Assembly (NCBI RefSeq): GCF_028688795.1
Contig: NZ_JAQTXM010000020.1
Location: 29,989-93,988, forward strand
From: Rhodoferax sp.
GTDB taxonomy: Bacteria > Pseudomonadota > Gammaproteobacteria > Burkholderiales > Burkholderiaceae_C
Direction: 5' to 3'
DNA: 64,000 nt
Below, piece by piece: positions 31,042-39,897 of this stretch. Both the position numbers and the translations under genes were made by a program. The notes beneath the pieces are model-generated. The model saw only the letters and a list, made by a program, of their open reading frames with translations, was not told the origin of the DNA and made no database searches. Numbering within the stretch: position 1 is the stretch's first letter; each line of letters starts with the position of its first letter.

Positions 31042-31305
31042 TCAGGCGCTGTGACCTGGCGCAGGCGACGTCCACGCATCACCCGGCAGTGCCGACCTGC
31101 TGCCAACTTTTCCCCAGGCTGCATTGGCGGCATCAGGCATGGACAGCGCTGCACGTTTGTCAAAAAACTGGGCAGTCTCCATAGCGCTAATTTTTTCAGC
31201 AATGGCCACCACAAAAAACTGGTTCATGGTGGTGTCATCCGCTGCGGCAATCCGCTTGGCGGCTTGTTTCAGGGATTCGGGCAAGCGCAGGGCGTAATTA
31301 CTCAT
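31042..31305 (-). CDS. Ribbon-helix-helix antitoxin-like protein
   Basis: 87 aa. The N-terminal half looks like an Arc/HicB-type ribbon-helix-helix (YALRLPESLKQAAKRIAAAD, MNQFFVVAIAEKISAM). The C-terminal half is Pro/Ala-rich and probably disordered, as in antitoxins that wrap a PIN toxin. Its ATG overlaps the PIN stop by 4 bp. The toxin-first gene order is less common. It probably represses the operon and neutralises the toxin (inference). Confidence 0.78.
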   Translation of the reverse strand: MSNYALRLPESLKQAAKRIAAADDTTMNQFFVVAIAEKISAMETAQFFDKRAALSMPDAANAAWGKVGSRSALPGDAWTSPAPGHSA

Positions 31306-31751
31306 GGCTCAATCCTCTTGGTTAAGTGAAATTGTTGAAAGGTCTGTTCGGGGTTCAGCACCAAAATGCCAAAACGTTGAGCAGGTTTGAAATCCCGCAG
31401 GTTGTAAGTCACGATGGCGTTGGCTTGGGCGTTGACCGCCGCCTCCAGCACCATTTCATCTGCTGGGTCGCGCAACTGGGGTCGCCACTGGTAGTGCGTC
31501 GTGACCGGCACCATCAAGCCCGCCAATTCATTCAAAATCGCATCAATGTCGGTGGGCTCCAAGCCAGACGCAAGCAATTGCTCAGGTCGTTTGAGCACAT
31601 CCTCAAACTCCAAAAACAACGCCGGGCTGCAACACATGGCCACCGCAGAACGGCGCACCAACTGCATCAGCGCAAAGGATGGCCCCGCCACATTGCGCGT
31701 CGCTGCCACCAAAATATTGGTGTCAATGGTCAGGCGAGGTACTGTTTTCAT
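31302..31751 (-). CDS. PIN-domain toxin-like ribonuclease
   Basis: 149 aa from ATG 31751 (MKTVPRLTIDTNILVAATRN). The PIN acidic residues are seen in IDTNIL, LFLEFEDVLKR, DPADEMVLEAA and NLRDF, so the metal-dependent RNase site looks intact. It forms a toxin-antitoxin pair with the downstream ribbon-helix-helix gene. An upstream extension of 59 residues crosses into the divergent gene's start and is not PIN-like. Confidence 0.85.
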   Translation of the reverse strand: MKTVPRLTIDTNILVAATRNVAGPSFALMQLVRRSAVAMCCSPALFLEFEDVLKRPEQLLASGLEPTDIDAILNELAGLMVPVTTHYQWRPQLRDPADEMVLEAAVNAQANAIVTYNLRDFKPAQRFGILVLNPEQTFQQFHLTKRIEP

Positions 31752-31835
31752 ATTGCCGGAGATATTAACATGCCTCTCGACACAGCTACCTGCGTCGATT
31801 TGGTGTAATCGGCCTCCACTCTGTCCGGACCTACC

Positions 31836-33182
31836 GTGCCTCGCAACCTGCTCTACCTCATTGTTTTCATCGAAGGCTTTTGCTCCTTGGGCGCAGAGGT
31901 GATTGCCCTGCGCCGACTGGTGCCGCACGTGGGCAGCGCCATTGTGGTGACGGCACCAACCATCGGTTTGTTTCTGCTGGCCCTCGCGCTTGGCTATGGA
32001 TCGGGCGCACGGGTGACCGAGCGGTTCACAGCCGTGGTGGCGCGCAACTTCTTGATCTCAGCCCTGCTGGCCGGCCTGGGGCTGGCGCGCGTCACAGTGG
32101 ATGGGCTGTTCACCCATGTTCAACCTACCTGGCTGGCCTATGTGGTGTTTATCGGTGGCGTGTTATGCCCCTTGGCCTGGCTGCTGGGGCAAACCGTGCC
32201 GGTACTGACCAACCTGATGAAGCACTTGCGCACCGGTGAGGCCAGTGGCTACGCCTTGTACTGGTCCACACTGGGCTCGTTTTTGGGCTCGGTCAGCTTG
32301 TCCTTGGTGGTGATGCAGTGGCTGGGCGTCTCGGCGGCCGTGCTGACGTGCGCCGTGCTGCTGGCCCTGGGCAGCCTCTTGCTGGCAAAGCAAAACTGGC
32401 AGGCTTGGGGCAAAGCGGTGGCGGTAGGCCTGGCAGCAACTGTCATTAACCTTCAACCTAGTGCCGGGGTGCTTGACACGGCCTATGCCGACTACGCCGT
32501 CAAGCCCCTGACGCGCCCAGATCTCGTCAACCCACGTGCTTTCCTTATCAACAATTCATTGGCCTCGCTGATGGACGACAGCCAGCCGCCGCAATATGCC
32601 CGCTACGTGCAACACCTTCGCCACATCATTCTGGATGAGCTTGGGCTTTACGGGCGCGACATCCTGGTGCTGGGCGCGGGTGGTTTCACTCTGTCACACC
32701 AGGAACCCACCAACCGCTACACCTACGTGGACATTGACCCAAAAATTCGTGGCATTGCTGAGCTGAGCTTCTTGAAAGAACCGATCCGCGGCACCTTCAT
32801 CGTCGACGATGCCCGCCGTTTCGTACGCAGCACAGACAGTCGTTTTGATGCAGTAGTGGTCGATGTGTTCAGCAGCCACACCTCCATTCCGGGCCATCTG
32901 GTCACGCGCGAGTTCTGGCAGGACACCCGCCGCACGCTGGCGCCCAAGGGTGTGTTGCTGGTCAACCTGATTCTGGACGGGCGGCTTGAAACGCCCTACG
33001 CCCGCAACCTGCTGGCCACCATTGAAAGTGTCTATGGCCGCTGCGCGGTGGAGGTACTGCACAAGGCCAAACCCTTGAGCAACGTGATCGTCAGTTGTTA
33101 TGACAGCAGCCGCGCCGGCCAAAGTGCGCCGTATACCGACGAGCGCAATGGGGCGGATATGGACATGGCCCGCTCACACTGA
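31836..33182 (+). CDS. Membrane-anchored spermidine-synthase-like protein
   Basis: 448 aa from GTG 31836. The first half (about 1-205) has six or so transmembrane helices (LIVFIEGFCSLGAEVIALRRL, GLFLLALALGYGSGARV). The second half is a spermidine-synthase/methyltransferase fold (DILVLGAGGFTLSHQ, YTYVDIDPKI, FDAVVVDVFSSHTSIPGHLVT). Proteins of this architecture are often annotated as fused MFS/spermidine synthase; the reaction is not established. It is divergent from the PIN toxin, 84 bp apart. Confidence 0.88.
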   Translation: MPRNLLYLIVFIEGFCSLGAEVIALRRLVPHVGSAIVVTAPTIGLFLLALALGYGSGARVTERFTAVVARNFLISALLAGLGLARVTVDGLFTHVQPTWLAYVVFIGGVLCPLAWLLGQTVPVLTNLMKHLRTGEASGYALYWSTLGSFLGSVSLSLVVMQWLGVSAAVLTCAVLLALGSLLLAKQNWQAWGKAVAVGLAATVINLQPSAGVLDTAYADYAVKPLTRPDLVNPRAFLINNSLASLMDDSQPPQYARYVQHLRHIILDELGLYGRDILVLGAGGFTLSHQEPTNRYTYVDIDPKIRGIAELSFLKEPIRGTFIVDDARRFVRSTDSRFDAVVVDVFSSHTSIPGHLVTREFWQDTRRTLAPKGVLLVNLILDGRLETPYARNLLATIESVYGRCAVEVLHKAKPLSNVIVSCYDSSRAGQSAPYTDERNGADMDMARSH

Positions 33183-33190
33183 CCGTGCGG

Positions 33191-33225
33191 CCTCCCGGAT
33201 AATGACCATCGATTCACCTGGGAGG
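33191..33225 (+). promoter_or_regulatory. Hairpin that could mask a Shine-Dalgarno site
   Basis: CCTCCCGG (33191-33198) can pair with CCTGGGAGG (33217-33225), which contains the strong ribosome-binding site of the small ORF at 33234. The stem has six GC-rich pairs plus a bulge. This could regulate its translation; function is inferred. Confidence 0.4.
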
Positions 33226-33233
33226 ACATTGCC

Positions 33234-33305
33234 ATGGGACTACCTGCACACAAAGCCATCTTTACCTCTGACAGCTACTTTTACCCTGACGTGGTGGAGC
33301 CCTGA
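33234..33305 (+). CDS. Small ORF (23 aa) with canonical ribosome-binding site
   Basis: Begins ATGGGACTACC, 8 nt after GGAGG (33221-33225), and encodes 23 residues (MGLPAHKAIFTS then DSYFYPDVVEP). It ends 5 bp before the next gene. The excellent ribosome-binding site and position suggest a leader peptide or small protein coupled to the downstream gene. No family is recognised. Confidence 0.5.
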   Translation: MGLPAHKAIFTSDSYFYPDVVEP

Positions 33306-33310
33306 ACCCG

Positions 33311-34273
33311 ATGCACCTGCTGATTCCCTATGCCGCCAGCCACACTGAAGCTTGCCAAGCCGAACTAGCCACCCTGAAGCTGCCCCATCTGCAAAAGCTC
33401 CTGACGCATTTGACGGCACTGCCACTGGATGCGGCTGACGAACTCAGCCTGTCGCCGCCGCACGAGCGTGCGCTGGCGAAATGGCTGGGACTGCCAGGAG
33501 TTGATGGGCAAATCCCTTGGGCAGCTTGGCAGGTGCAACAACAGCCGGACCTGGCCTTCCTGGGGGGCGCGTGGGCTTTTGTGACCTTGTGCCACTGGCA
33601 AGCCAACATGAAAGAGGTGACGATGCACCAGATGCCGATGCACGAGCTCTCAAGCGCCGAATCCGACACCTTGCTGAGCGCCATGCAGCCCTTTTTTGCC
33701 GAAGATGGCATCACGCTTTACCCCTATAAGCCAGGTTGCTGGCTGGCCCGTAGCGAGGTCTTTGCAGCCTTGCCCACCGCGTCACCTGACCGCGTGCAGG
33801 GCCGCGACCTGGCCCCGTGGATGCCCAGACTGGGGCAGGCTGGTCATCTGATCCGGCTGGTGAGCGAAATGCAAATGCTGCTCTACACCCACCCGGTCAA
33901 CGATGCGCGTGAGGCCCGTGGTGTGTTGCCAGTCAACGCGTTTTGGCTTCATGGCAGCGGGGCATGGGTGGCCAATCAGGACTCGCAAGACGACGGCGAA
34001 CTTGTCGGGCGCACCCCGCCCACTGTGGTCAGTGCCCTGCGGGACGCGGCACTGCGTGACGACTGGCCCGCATGGGCTGCCGCATGGCAAGCCATTGACG
34101 CCGAGCAAGGCCCAGCCCTGCTGGCTGCACACGCGCGCGGTGAACCTGTACAACTGACACTGTGCGGCGAGCGCAACGCCCAGACCTGGCAAAACCAGCC
34201 ACAACCCCTGATGCAAAAAATTAAATGCTTTTTTGGCACGCAGCCCATATTAAACGCGCTTAATAAGCTATGA
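33311..34273 (+). CDS. Conserved protein of unknown function (COG4255-like)
   Basis: 320 aa soluble protein. It resembles a proteobacterial family of unknown role sometimes labelled phosphoglycerate-mutase-like or regulatory (MHLLIPYAASHTEACQAEL; LSPPHERALAKWLGLP; LPVNAFWLHGSGAW). No catalytic motif is evident to me. The 3' end lies in a repeat copy and overlaps the recJ start by 4 bp. Confidence 0.8.
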   Translation: MHLLIPYAASHTEACQAELATLKLPHLQKLLTHLTALPLDAADELSLSPPHERALAKWLGLPGVDGQIPWAAWQVQQQPDLAFLGGAWAFVTLCHWQANMKEVTMHQMPMHELSSAESDTLLSAMQPFFAEDGITLYPYKPGCWLARSEVFAALPTASPDRVQGRDLAPWMPRLGQAGHLIRLVSEMQMLLYTHPVNDAREARGVLPVNAFWLHGSGAWVANQDSQDDGELVGRTPPTVVSALRDAALRDDWPAWAAAWQAIDAEQGPALLAAHARGEPVQLTLCGERNAQTWQNQPQPLMQKIKCFFGTQPILNALNKL

Positions 34274-34284
34274 AATTAATAGTA
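34214..34284 (-). repeat. Dispersed repeat across the end of the upstream gene and start of recJ
   Basis: On the minus strand it contains CATAGCTTATTAAGCGCG, then ATATGGGCTGCGTGCCAAAA, a diverged copy. It supplies the recJ start codon context and the last codons of the gene before it. Confidence 0.6.
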
Positions 34285-35994
34285 AGAGACAGCCCACCAC
34301 GCAGCGTCTGGGCGCTGGAGCAGGCCGGTATTCACCCCCTGTTGGCCCAGCTTTACGCCGCCCGCGGCGTGCAAACCCCACTGGAACTTGACGACGCCCT
34401 GGCCCGACTGTTGCCCCCGAGCAGCATGAAAGGCGCGGTTGAAGCCGCGCGCCTGCTGGCCGATGCTATTTGCCAAGACAAAAAGCTCTGTATCGTGGCC
34501 GACTACGACTGCGATGGCGCCACCGCCTGCGCCACCGCCATCCGGGGCTTGCGCCTGCTGGGCGCCAGATTTGTGGACTACATCGTGCCCGACCGGGTGC
34601 AAGACGGCTACGGCCTGACCGCACCCATTTCCGAGCGCGTCAAGGCCAGCGGAGCCGATGTGCTGATCACCGTGGACAACGGCATTGCCAGTTTTGAAGG
34701 CGTGGCTACAGCCCGCGCGCTGGGCCTGCAGGTACTGGTGACCGACCACCACTTGCCAGCCATGAGAGGTAGCCAGATTGAGTTGCCCGAGGCCGATGTG
34801 ATCGTCAACCCGAACCAGCCCGGCTGCGGCTTTGAGAGCAAGTCCATCGCCGGCGTTGGCGTGATGTTTTATGTGCTGCTGGCGCTACGCGCCGAGTTGC
34901 GCCAGCGCGGTGTGTTTGATGCGCAAAGCCAGCCCAAACTGGACACCCTCCTGCCTTTGGTCGCGCTGGGCACGGTGGCCGATGTGGTCAAGCTTGACAC
35001 AAACAACCGCCGCCTTGTCGCTCAAGGGTTAAAACGGGTTAGAGCCCTTATGTTACCTGCGGGACTAGCTGCATTATTTGTAGCAGCGGCGCGTGAAGCA
35101 AAAACCGCCACGACCTTTGACTTTGGCTTTGCCCTTGGGCCACGCATCAATGCGGCCGGGCGCCTCAGCGACATGACATTAGGCATTGAATGCCTGCTCA
35201 CCGACGACCCAAACCGGGCGCTGGAACTGGCCAAAACGCTGGATGCCATCAACCGCGAGCGACGCGTGATTGAGGGCAGCATGCGCGAACAGGCGCTGGC
35301 GGTGGCCGAATCGTTGTTTGAAGATGCGCATGATGCACCGCCCGCCATTTGCGTGTTTGACGCTGAGTTTCACGAAGGCGTGGTCGGCATCGTCGCCTCG
35401 CGCATCAAGGACAAGTTTCACCGGCCAACATTTGTCTTTGCCAGCAGCGGGGCCACCGGGCATGGCCATGAGCTCAAAGGCTCAGGTCGCTCCATTCCCG
35501 GCTTTCACCTGCGCGACGCGCTGGATTTGGTGGCCAAGCGCCACCCTGGCGTGCTGCTGCGCTTTGGCGGTCACGCCATGGCAGCCGGCTGCACCATTGC
35601 CGAGGAACACTTTGAGGCGTTCGAGCAAGGCTTGAACGACGTGGCGAAAGAGTGGCTGGATGCCGCCACCCTGACACGCCGCCTGGACACTGACGGCGCG
35701 CTTAAACCCGAGTACCGCCGTCCGGACCTGGTCGACACGCTGCACCACGAGGTCTGGGGCCAGGGTTTTGCCGCACCCACCTTCAGCGAGGAGCTTGATG
35801 TGGTGTCGCAGCGCCTAGTGGGTGAAAAACACCTGTCACTCAAGCTCAAGCACTGCGGCCAACCGGTCGACGGCATCTGGTTTAGCCACACCGAGCCGCT
35901 GCCGGCACGGGTCAAACTGGCCTTCCGGCTGGATGTGGACAGCTGGCGTGGCGAGCGACGGGTGCGGTTCTTGATAGAAGCGGCCGAGCTCTGA
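34270..35994 (+). CDS. recJ: Single-stranded-DNA-specific exonuclease RecJ
   Basis: 574 aa, a normal length. It degrades single-stranded DNA 5'-3' in recombination and mismatch repair. DHH motifs are seen (VADYDCDGATACATA, DNGIASF, VTDHHLPA), followed by DHHA1 (RFGGHAMAAGCTI) and the C-terminal OB-like domain. The start is ATG 34270 within a repeat copy. A second repeat copy at about 35030-35090 is translated in frame (GLKRVRALMLPAGLAALFV). Confidence 0.96.
   Translation: MKLIVRDSPPRSVWALEQAGIHPLLAQLYAARGVQTPLELDDALARLLPPSSMKGAVEAARLLADAICQDKKLCIVADYDCDGATACATAIRGLRLLGARFVDYIVPDRVQDGYGLTAPISERVKASGADVLITVDNGIASFEGVATARALGLQVLVTDHHLPAMRGSQIELPEADVIVNPNQPGCGFESKSIAGVGVMFYVLLALRAELRQRGVFDAQSQPKLDTLLPLVALGTVADVVKLDTNNRRLVAQGLKRVRALMLPAGLAALFVAAAREAKTATTFDFGFALGPRINAAGRLSDMTLGIECLLTDDPNRALELAKTLDAINRERRVIEGSMREQALAVAESLFEDAHDAPPAICVFDAEFHEGVVGIVASRIKDKFHRPTFVFASSGATGHGHELKGSGRSIPGFHLRDALDLVAKRHPGVLLRFGGHAMAAGCTIAEEHFEAFEQGLNDVAKEWLDAATLTRRLDTDGALKPEYRRPDLVDTLHHEVWGQGFAAPTFSEELDVVSQRLVGEKHLSLKLKHCGQPVDGIWFSHTEPLPARVKLAFRLDVDSWRGERRVRFLIEAAEL
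35030..35090 (-). repeat. Dispersed repeat, copy inside recJ
   Basis: On the minus strand it contains AATGCAGCTAGTCCCGCAGG, then ATAAGGGCTCTAACCC, matching the consensus spacing. It is in frame within recJ. Confidence 0.6.
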
Positions 35995-36015
35995 GCCCGC
36001 CTTGCAGACTTGGAA

Positions 36016-36696
36016 TTACCCCATCAAGTCGGTATCGTGCTTGGGTGCCCGGTCCAGGTGAAACATGAAAAACACCATGGCCAGCGTGGCCCCAAGCAGC
36101 CAGATCGGCCCGAATAACCAGAACAGCAGCGGCACCGTGAAGTAATAGGCACGCATGCCAATGCGGTAATAAATGCCAGCCCGATTGAGTTGCACCTCCA
36201 CCTTTCTGATCTGGGTGGTCTCATTGGCTTTGTCCAGCGGCACGTTGATCAGGTAACCAATGTGGTGAAAAATCCGCACCGACATGGCAAATGAAAAAAA
36301 CGCAAACAGCAAGTCAAATAACATCATCAACAGTTTGAACAGCCACATCTCGGCACTGGCATGCCCCAAAAAATTGAGCGAATGCCAAGTGCCTGAGAGT
36401 TTGTCGCCCTGCGCGCTCAGGGTCAACACACCAATGATCAGCAACACAGCGGTGGAGGCCATGAAACTGGCCGACATGGTGGAGTTTCTCAAGGTTTGCA
36501 CTGCCAGAATGTCACGCCGCTCGCGCATCACACTGGCGATCCAGGCAGCGCGCGCCGCCAGCATGACATCTTGCGCGCTGGAGGCCGGGTCACGCCGGGT
36601 GCGCCAGCTCAAGTAGCGCTGGTAGGCCAGCACCAAGCCTGCCGAGCCGCCAAAGGTTAATAGATCTGTCGCGTGCGTGGTCATGAATTCAAACAT
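36016..36696 (-). CDS. DUF599 family membrane protein
   Basis: 226 aa with about four transmembrane helices. The DUF599 hallmark (RAAWIASVMRERRDILAVQTLRNSTMSASF) is present. Function unknown. It converges with recJ and is divergent from the PHP gene. Confidence 0.9.
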   Translation of the reverse strand: MFEFMTTHATDLLTFGGSAGLVLAYQRYLSWRTRRDPASSAQDVMLAARAAWIASVMRERRDILAVQTLRNSTMSASFMASTAVLLIIGVLTLSAQGDKLSGTWHSLNFLGHASAEMWLFKLLMMLFDLLFAFFSFAMSVRIFHHIGYLINVPLDKANETTQIRKVEVQLNRAGIYYRIGMRAYYFTVPLLFWLFGPIWLLGATLAMVFFMFHLDRAPKHDTDLMG

Positions 36697-36730
36697 CCCG
36701 CCATTTTGCCAGCCCCCATAAAATCAACCG

Positions 36731-37612
36731 ATGAACACCCTGAACGCCGACCTGCACTGTCACTCTGTCATTTCCGATGGCACGTTGACGCCTGAAGAAC
36801 TTGCTGTGCGCGCCAAGGCCCAAGGTGTTGAGCTCTGGGCGCTCACAGACCACGACGAAATTGGTGGTCAGGCGCGTGCTGCTGCCGCCGCCGCCGCGTG
36901 TGGCCTGGACTACCTGACTGGCGTTGAAATATCGGTCACGTTCTTGCACCAGACGGTACACATCGTGGGCTTGGGGTTTGATGTGGCCAATGCGCAACTT
37001 GACCAAGGTCTGCAGAAAACCCGTGGCGGCCGCTCGCAACGCGCCCAAGACATGGCTGATGACCTGGCGCGAGTCGGCATCCAGGGTGCGTTTGAAGGGG
37101 CATTGACCTATGCCGGCAACCCCGACCTGATTTCACGCACCCACTTTGCACGTTTTCTGGTGGACACAGGTGTTTGCAAAGACACCTACGAGGTGTTTCG
37201 CAAATACCTCACGGAAGGCAAACCCGGATTTGTGGAGCACCGTTGGGCCAGTTTGAAAGATGCCGTGAACTGGATCACACAGGCTGGCGGCATGGCCGTG
37301 ATCGCCCACCCGGCACGCTACAAATTTAGCGCCAACGAAGAAATGGCGCTGTTCACCGAATTCAAAGGCCACGGGGGTCGGGGCGTGGAAGTGGTCACCG
37401 GTAGCCACTCAAGCGCCGAAAGCGCAAGTTATGCCGCCACCGCCCTTGAATTTGGCCTAGCAGCATCACGCGGCAGCGATTTTCACAGCCCGGCCGAGAG
37501 CCGCACCGAACTTGGTGCGCTGCCTGCCTTGCCAGTTGAGCTCACACCTGTTTGGGCGCTGCTGGCAGACCGCATTCAGCGGGCGCCTGCGTCTACTACA
37601 GCGCTGGCCTGA
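36731..37612 (+). CDS. PHP-domain phosphoesterase (RNase AM/YciV type)
   Basis: 293 aa. The PHP metal ligands are clear: LHCHSVISDGTLTPEEL, ALTDHDEIGG, TGVEISV, and late GSDFH. This family hydrolyses 3',5'-nucleoside bisphosphates and trims RNA 5' ends. It is followed after 6 bp by an EamA gene and then a YciO-type gene, an arrangement seen in related bacteria. Confidence 0.92.
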   Translation: MNTLNADLHCHSVISDGTLTPEELAVRAKAQGVELWALTDHDEIGGQARAAAAAAACGLDYLTGVEISVTFLHQTVHIVGLGFDVANAQLDQGLQKTRGGRSQRAQDMADDLARVGIQGAFEGALTYAGNPDLISRTHFARFLVDTGVCKDTYEVFRKYLTEGKPGFVEHRWASLKDAVNWITQAGGMAVIAHPARYKFSANEEMALFTEFKGHGGRGVEVVTGSHSSAESASYAATALEFGLAASRGSDFHSPAESRTELGALPALPVELTPVWALLADRIQRAPASTTALA

Positions 37613-37618
37613 ATCACC

Positions 37619-38503
37619 ATGTCCTTTTTGAAGAGCCGCCAGGGCGGTGGTATTTTGCTGATCATTTTGGCGGCACTCTCCTTTGCCATGCTTGACACGG
37701 CCACCAAGCATTCCGTGCAACTTGTGCCGGTGCTGATGCTGCTTTGGTTTCGTTATGCTTTTCAGGCTGTGGTCACACTTGCGCTGCGTTATCCAATCCA
37801 GAAAAACAGCCTGTTTTCGACTCCCAATCCACGTTTTCAGGCCTTGCGTGGCGTCTTGCTGCTAACCACCAGTGCCTGCTCGTTTTTGGGCCTGCAGTTT
37901 CTGCCGGTGGGCGAGTTCACCGCCATGGTCATGCTGTCGCCCATGGTCGCCACAGCCATGGCTGCCTGGATGCTGAAGAACCATGTGTCACCCCTGCGCT
38001 GGGTGTTGATGAGTCTGGGTCTGTTGGGCGTGCTACTGGTCATTCGCCCCGGCGGGCAAGTCTTTGGCTGGGCCGTGTTATTCCCCATCGTTTTGGTGGC
38101 CACTTATGCCTCGTTCCAGGTCATCACCAGCCGTCTGAGTGGTGACGAAAATCCCTACACCACCCATTTTTTTACCGGCCTGGTGGGCACTGTGGTCATG
38201 GCACCCGTCATGCTGTGGAGTTGGAGCACATCTGCATTACTGACCTATTGGTACTGGTTTGTGGTGGTGGGGTTTTTGGGAACCTTTGGCCACCTGATGT
38301 TGATCCGCGCCTTTAACCGGGCCAGCGCCGTGGTGCTGACACCCTACCTCTATACGCAAATTGCCTTTGCCACCCTGCTTGGGTGGTGGGCCTTCAAACA
38401 CGTGCCCGACAGCCTGGCCTGGGCAGGCATTGCGGTGATTGCGGCCAGCGGTGTTGGCAACGCCCTACTGTCTGCACGCGAGGCCTCAGGGCAGCGACAA
38501 TAG
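37619..38503 (+). CDS. EamA-family (DMT) transporter
   Basis: 294 aa, ten transmembrane helices in two repeats (GILLIILAALSFAMLDTATKH; GEFTAMVMLSPMVATAMAAW; YLYTQIAFATLLGWWAFKHVPD). Inner-membrane exporter of unknown substrate. It starts 6 bp after the PHP gene. Confidence 0.92.
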   Translation: MSFLKSRQGGGILLIILAALSFAMLDTATKHSVQLVPVLMLLWFRYAFQAVVTLALRYPIQKNSLFSTPNPRFQALRGVLLLTTSACSFLGLQFLPVGEFTAMVMLSPMVATAMAAWMLKNHVSPLRWVLMSLGLLGVLLVIRPGGQVFGWAVLFPIVLVATYASFQVITSRLSGDENPYTTHFFTGLVGTVVMAPVMLWSWSTSALLTYWYWFVVVGFLGTFGHLMLIRAFNRASAVVLTPYLYTQIAFATLLGWWAFKHVPDSLAWAGIAVIAASGVGNALLSAREASGQRQ

Positions 38504-38507
38504 CGCC

Positions 38508-39131
38508 ATGCCCCAGATCTTTGAAATCCATCCCGACAACCCCCAGCAACGCCTGCTGAAACAGGCCACTACCCTGCTTGACAAAGGCGAGGTGCTGGCT
38601 GTGCCCACTGATTCCAGCTATGCGCTGGTCTGCCACCTGGACGACAAGACCGCCGCTGACAAGCTGCGCCGCATCCGCGGGGTAGACGACAAACATCACC
38701 TGACGCTGTTGTGCCGAGACCTGTCGGAACTGGCCAATTACGCGCATGTGGACAACAAGCAGTTTCGCCTGCTGAAAGCCGCCACACCTGGCGCCTACAC
38801 CTTCATTCTGGAAGCTAGTAAGGAAGTGCCGCGCCGCCTGAGCCACCCGTCGCGCAAAACCATTGGCCTGCGTGTGCCCGACCACAAGGTACTGCAAGAG
38901 TTGCTGGCCATGCACAGCACACCGCTGCTGGCCACCACCTTGATTGCCCCGGACGAGACCGAGCCAATGAACGATGCGCAAGAGATTCGTGCGCGTTACA
39001 AAGGTCGAATTGCTGCGGTAATTGACGCCGGTGCTTGCCCGCGAGAGCCCACCACCGTGGTGGACCTGACCGGGGCCGAGCCTGTTGTCATCCGTGAAGG
39101 CCGTGGCCCGCTGGCCGCAATAGGCCTGTAA
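38508..39131 (+). CDS. L-threonylcarbamoyladenylate synthase-like protein (YciO type)
   Basis: 207 aa from ATG 38508, 4 bp after the preceding stop. The Sua5/YrdC fold is seen in LDKGEVLAVPTDSSYALVC, LRRIRGVDDKHHLTLLCRDLS and SHPSRKTIGLRVPDH. The YciO subgroup is related to the enzymes of t6A tRNA modification, but its own role is unsettled. Confidence 0.92.
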   Translation: MPQIFEIHPDNPQQRLLKQATTLLDKGEVLAVPTDSSYALVCHLDDKTAADKLRRIRGVDDKHHLTLLCRDLSELANYAHVDNKQFRLLKAATPGAYTFILEASKEVPRRLSHPSRKTIGLRVPDHKVLQELLAMHSTPLLATTLIAPDETEPMNDAQEIRARYKGRIAAVIDAGACPREPTTVVDLTGAEPVVIREGRGPLAAIGL

Positions 39132-39158
39132 GCCCAACTGCCCTGAGAGCCTTCATTC

Positions 39159-39827
39159 ATGGACTTTGCCCACCTGATTCAAACCGTCACCCTCTACGCC
39201 ATTCCAGTGTTGTTGGCCATCACCCTGCACGAAGCTGCGCACGGTTATGCCGCTAAACACTTTGGCGACAACACCGCCTACATGCTGGGGCGCGTCACCC
39301 TTAACCCGCTGCCACACATCGACCCCGTGGGCACCATCCTGATGCCGCTGATGTTGTACTTTGCAACCTCGGGCGCGTTCTTGTTTGGTTATGCCAAACC
39401 AGTGCCGGTGCGCTTTGGCAATTTACGCAACCCGAAACGCGACATGATCTGGGTCGCACTGGCAGGGCCTGGCTCCAACTTCTTTCAGGCACTGGCGTGG
39501 GGCGCATTGCTCTACCTGCTCAAGGGGATGAACGTCGCTGAGCCTTTTCTGATTGAAATGGCACAAGGCGGTGTACTGGTCAATGTTGTGATGTTTGTGT
39601 TCAATCTCTTTCCACTGCCACCGCTCGACGGTGGCCGCATTCTGGTCGGATTGCTGCCCTACCGGCAAGCCATGCTGGTGTCACGTGTGGAACCGTACGG
39701 CTTTTTCATTGTGATGGCGCTGGTGCTGGCCGGCGTGGTCAGCAATTTGTGGCTGCGTCCACTGATGAGTCTGACCTTTCAACTTATTGACCTGCTGTTG
39801 ACCCCCCTGGCCATGCTGGTGGGTTGA
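39159..39827 (+). CDS. Site-2 protease family protein (M50)
   Basis: 222 aa with about six transmembrane helices. The zinc site HEAAH is near residue 25, and the second motif FNLFPLPPLDGGRI is near 150. This is the short, PDZ-less group of intramembrane metalloproteases. The substrate is unknown. It is 27 bp downstream of the YciO-type gene and upstream of trpS. Confidence 0.93.
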   Translation: MDFAHLIQTVTLYAIPVLLAITLHEAAHGYAAKHFGDNTAYMLGRVTLNPLPHIDPVGTILMPLMLYFATSGAFLFGYAKPVPVRFGNLRNPKRDMIWVALAGPGSNFFQALAWGALLYLLKGMNVAEPFLIEMAQGGVLVNVVMFVFNLFPLPPLDGGRILVGLLPYRQAMLVSRVEPYGFFIVMALVLAGVVSNLWLRPLMSLTFQLIDLLLTPLAMLVG

Positions 39828-39897
39828 ACCCCGACGCCGTCAATGCAAGCGCAGTGCGGCAGTCCACGAGTTTTTGACTTTTCATTCGATTTTTCCC

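Noticed and set aside
29491..31329. 612-codon plus-strand open frame
   Set aside because: Antisense to lolD, lolC and the antitoxin; a product of GC-rich codon structure without family features.
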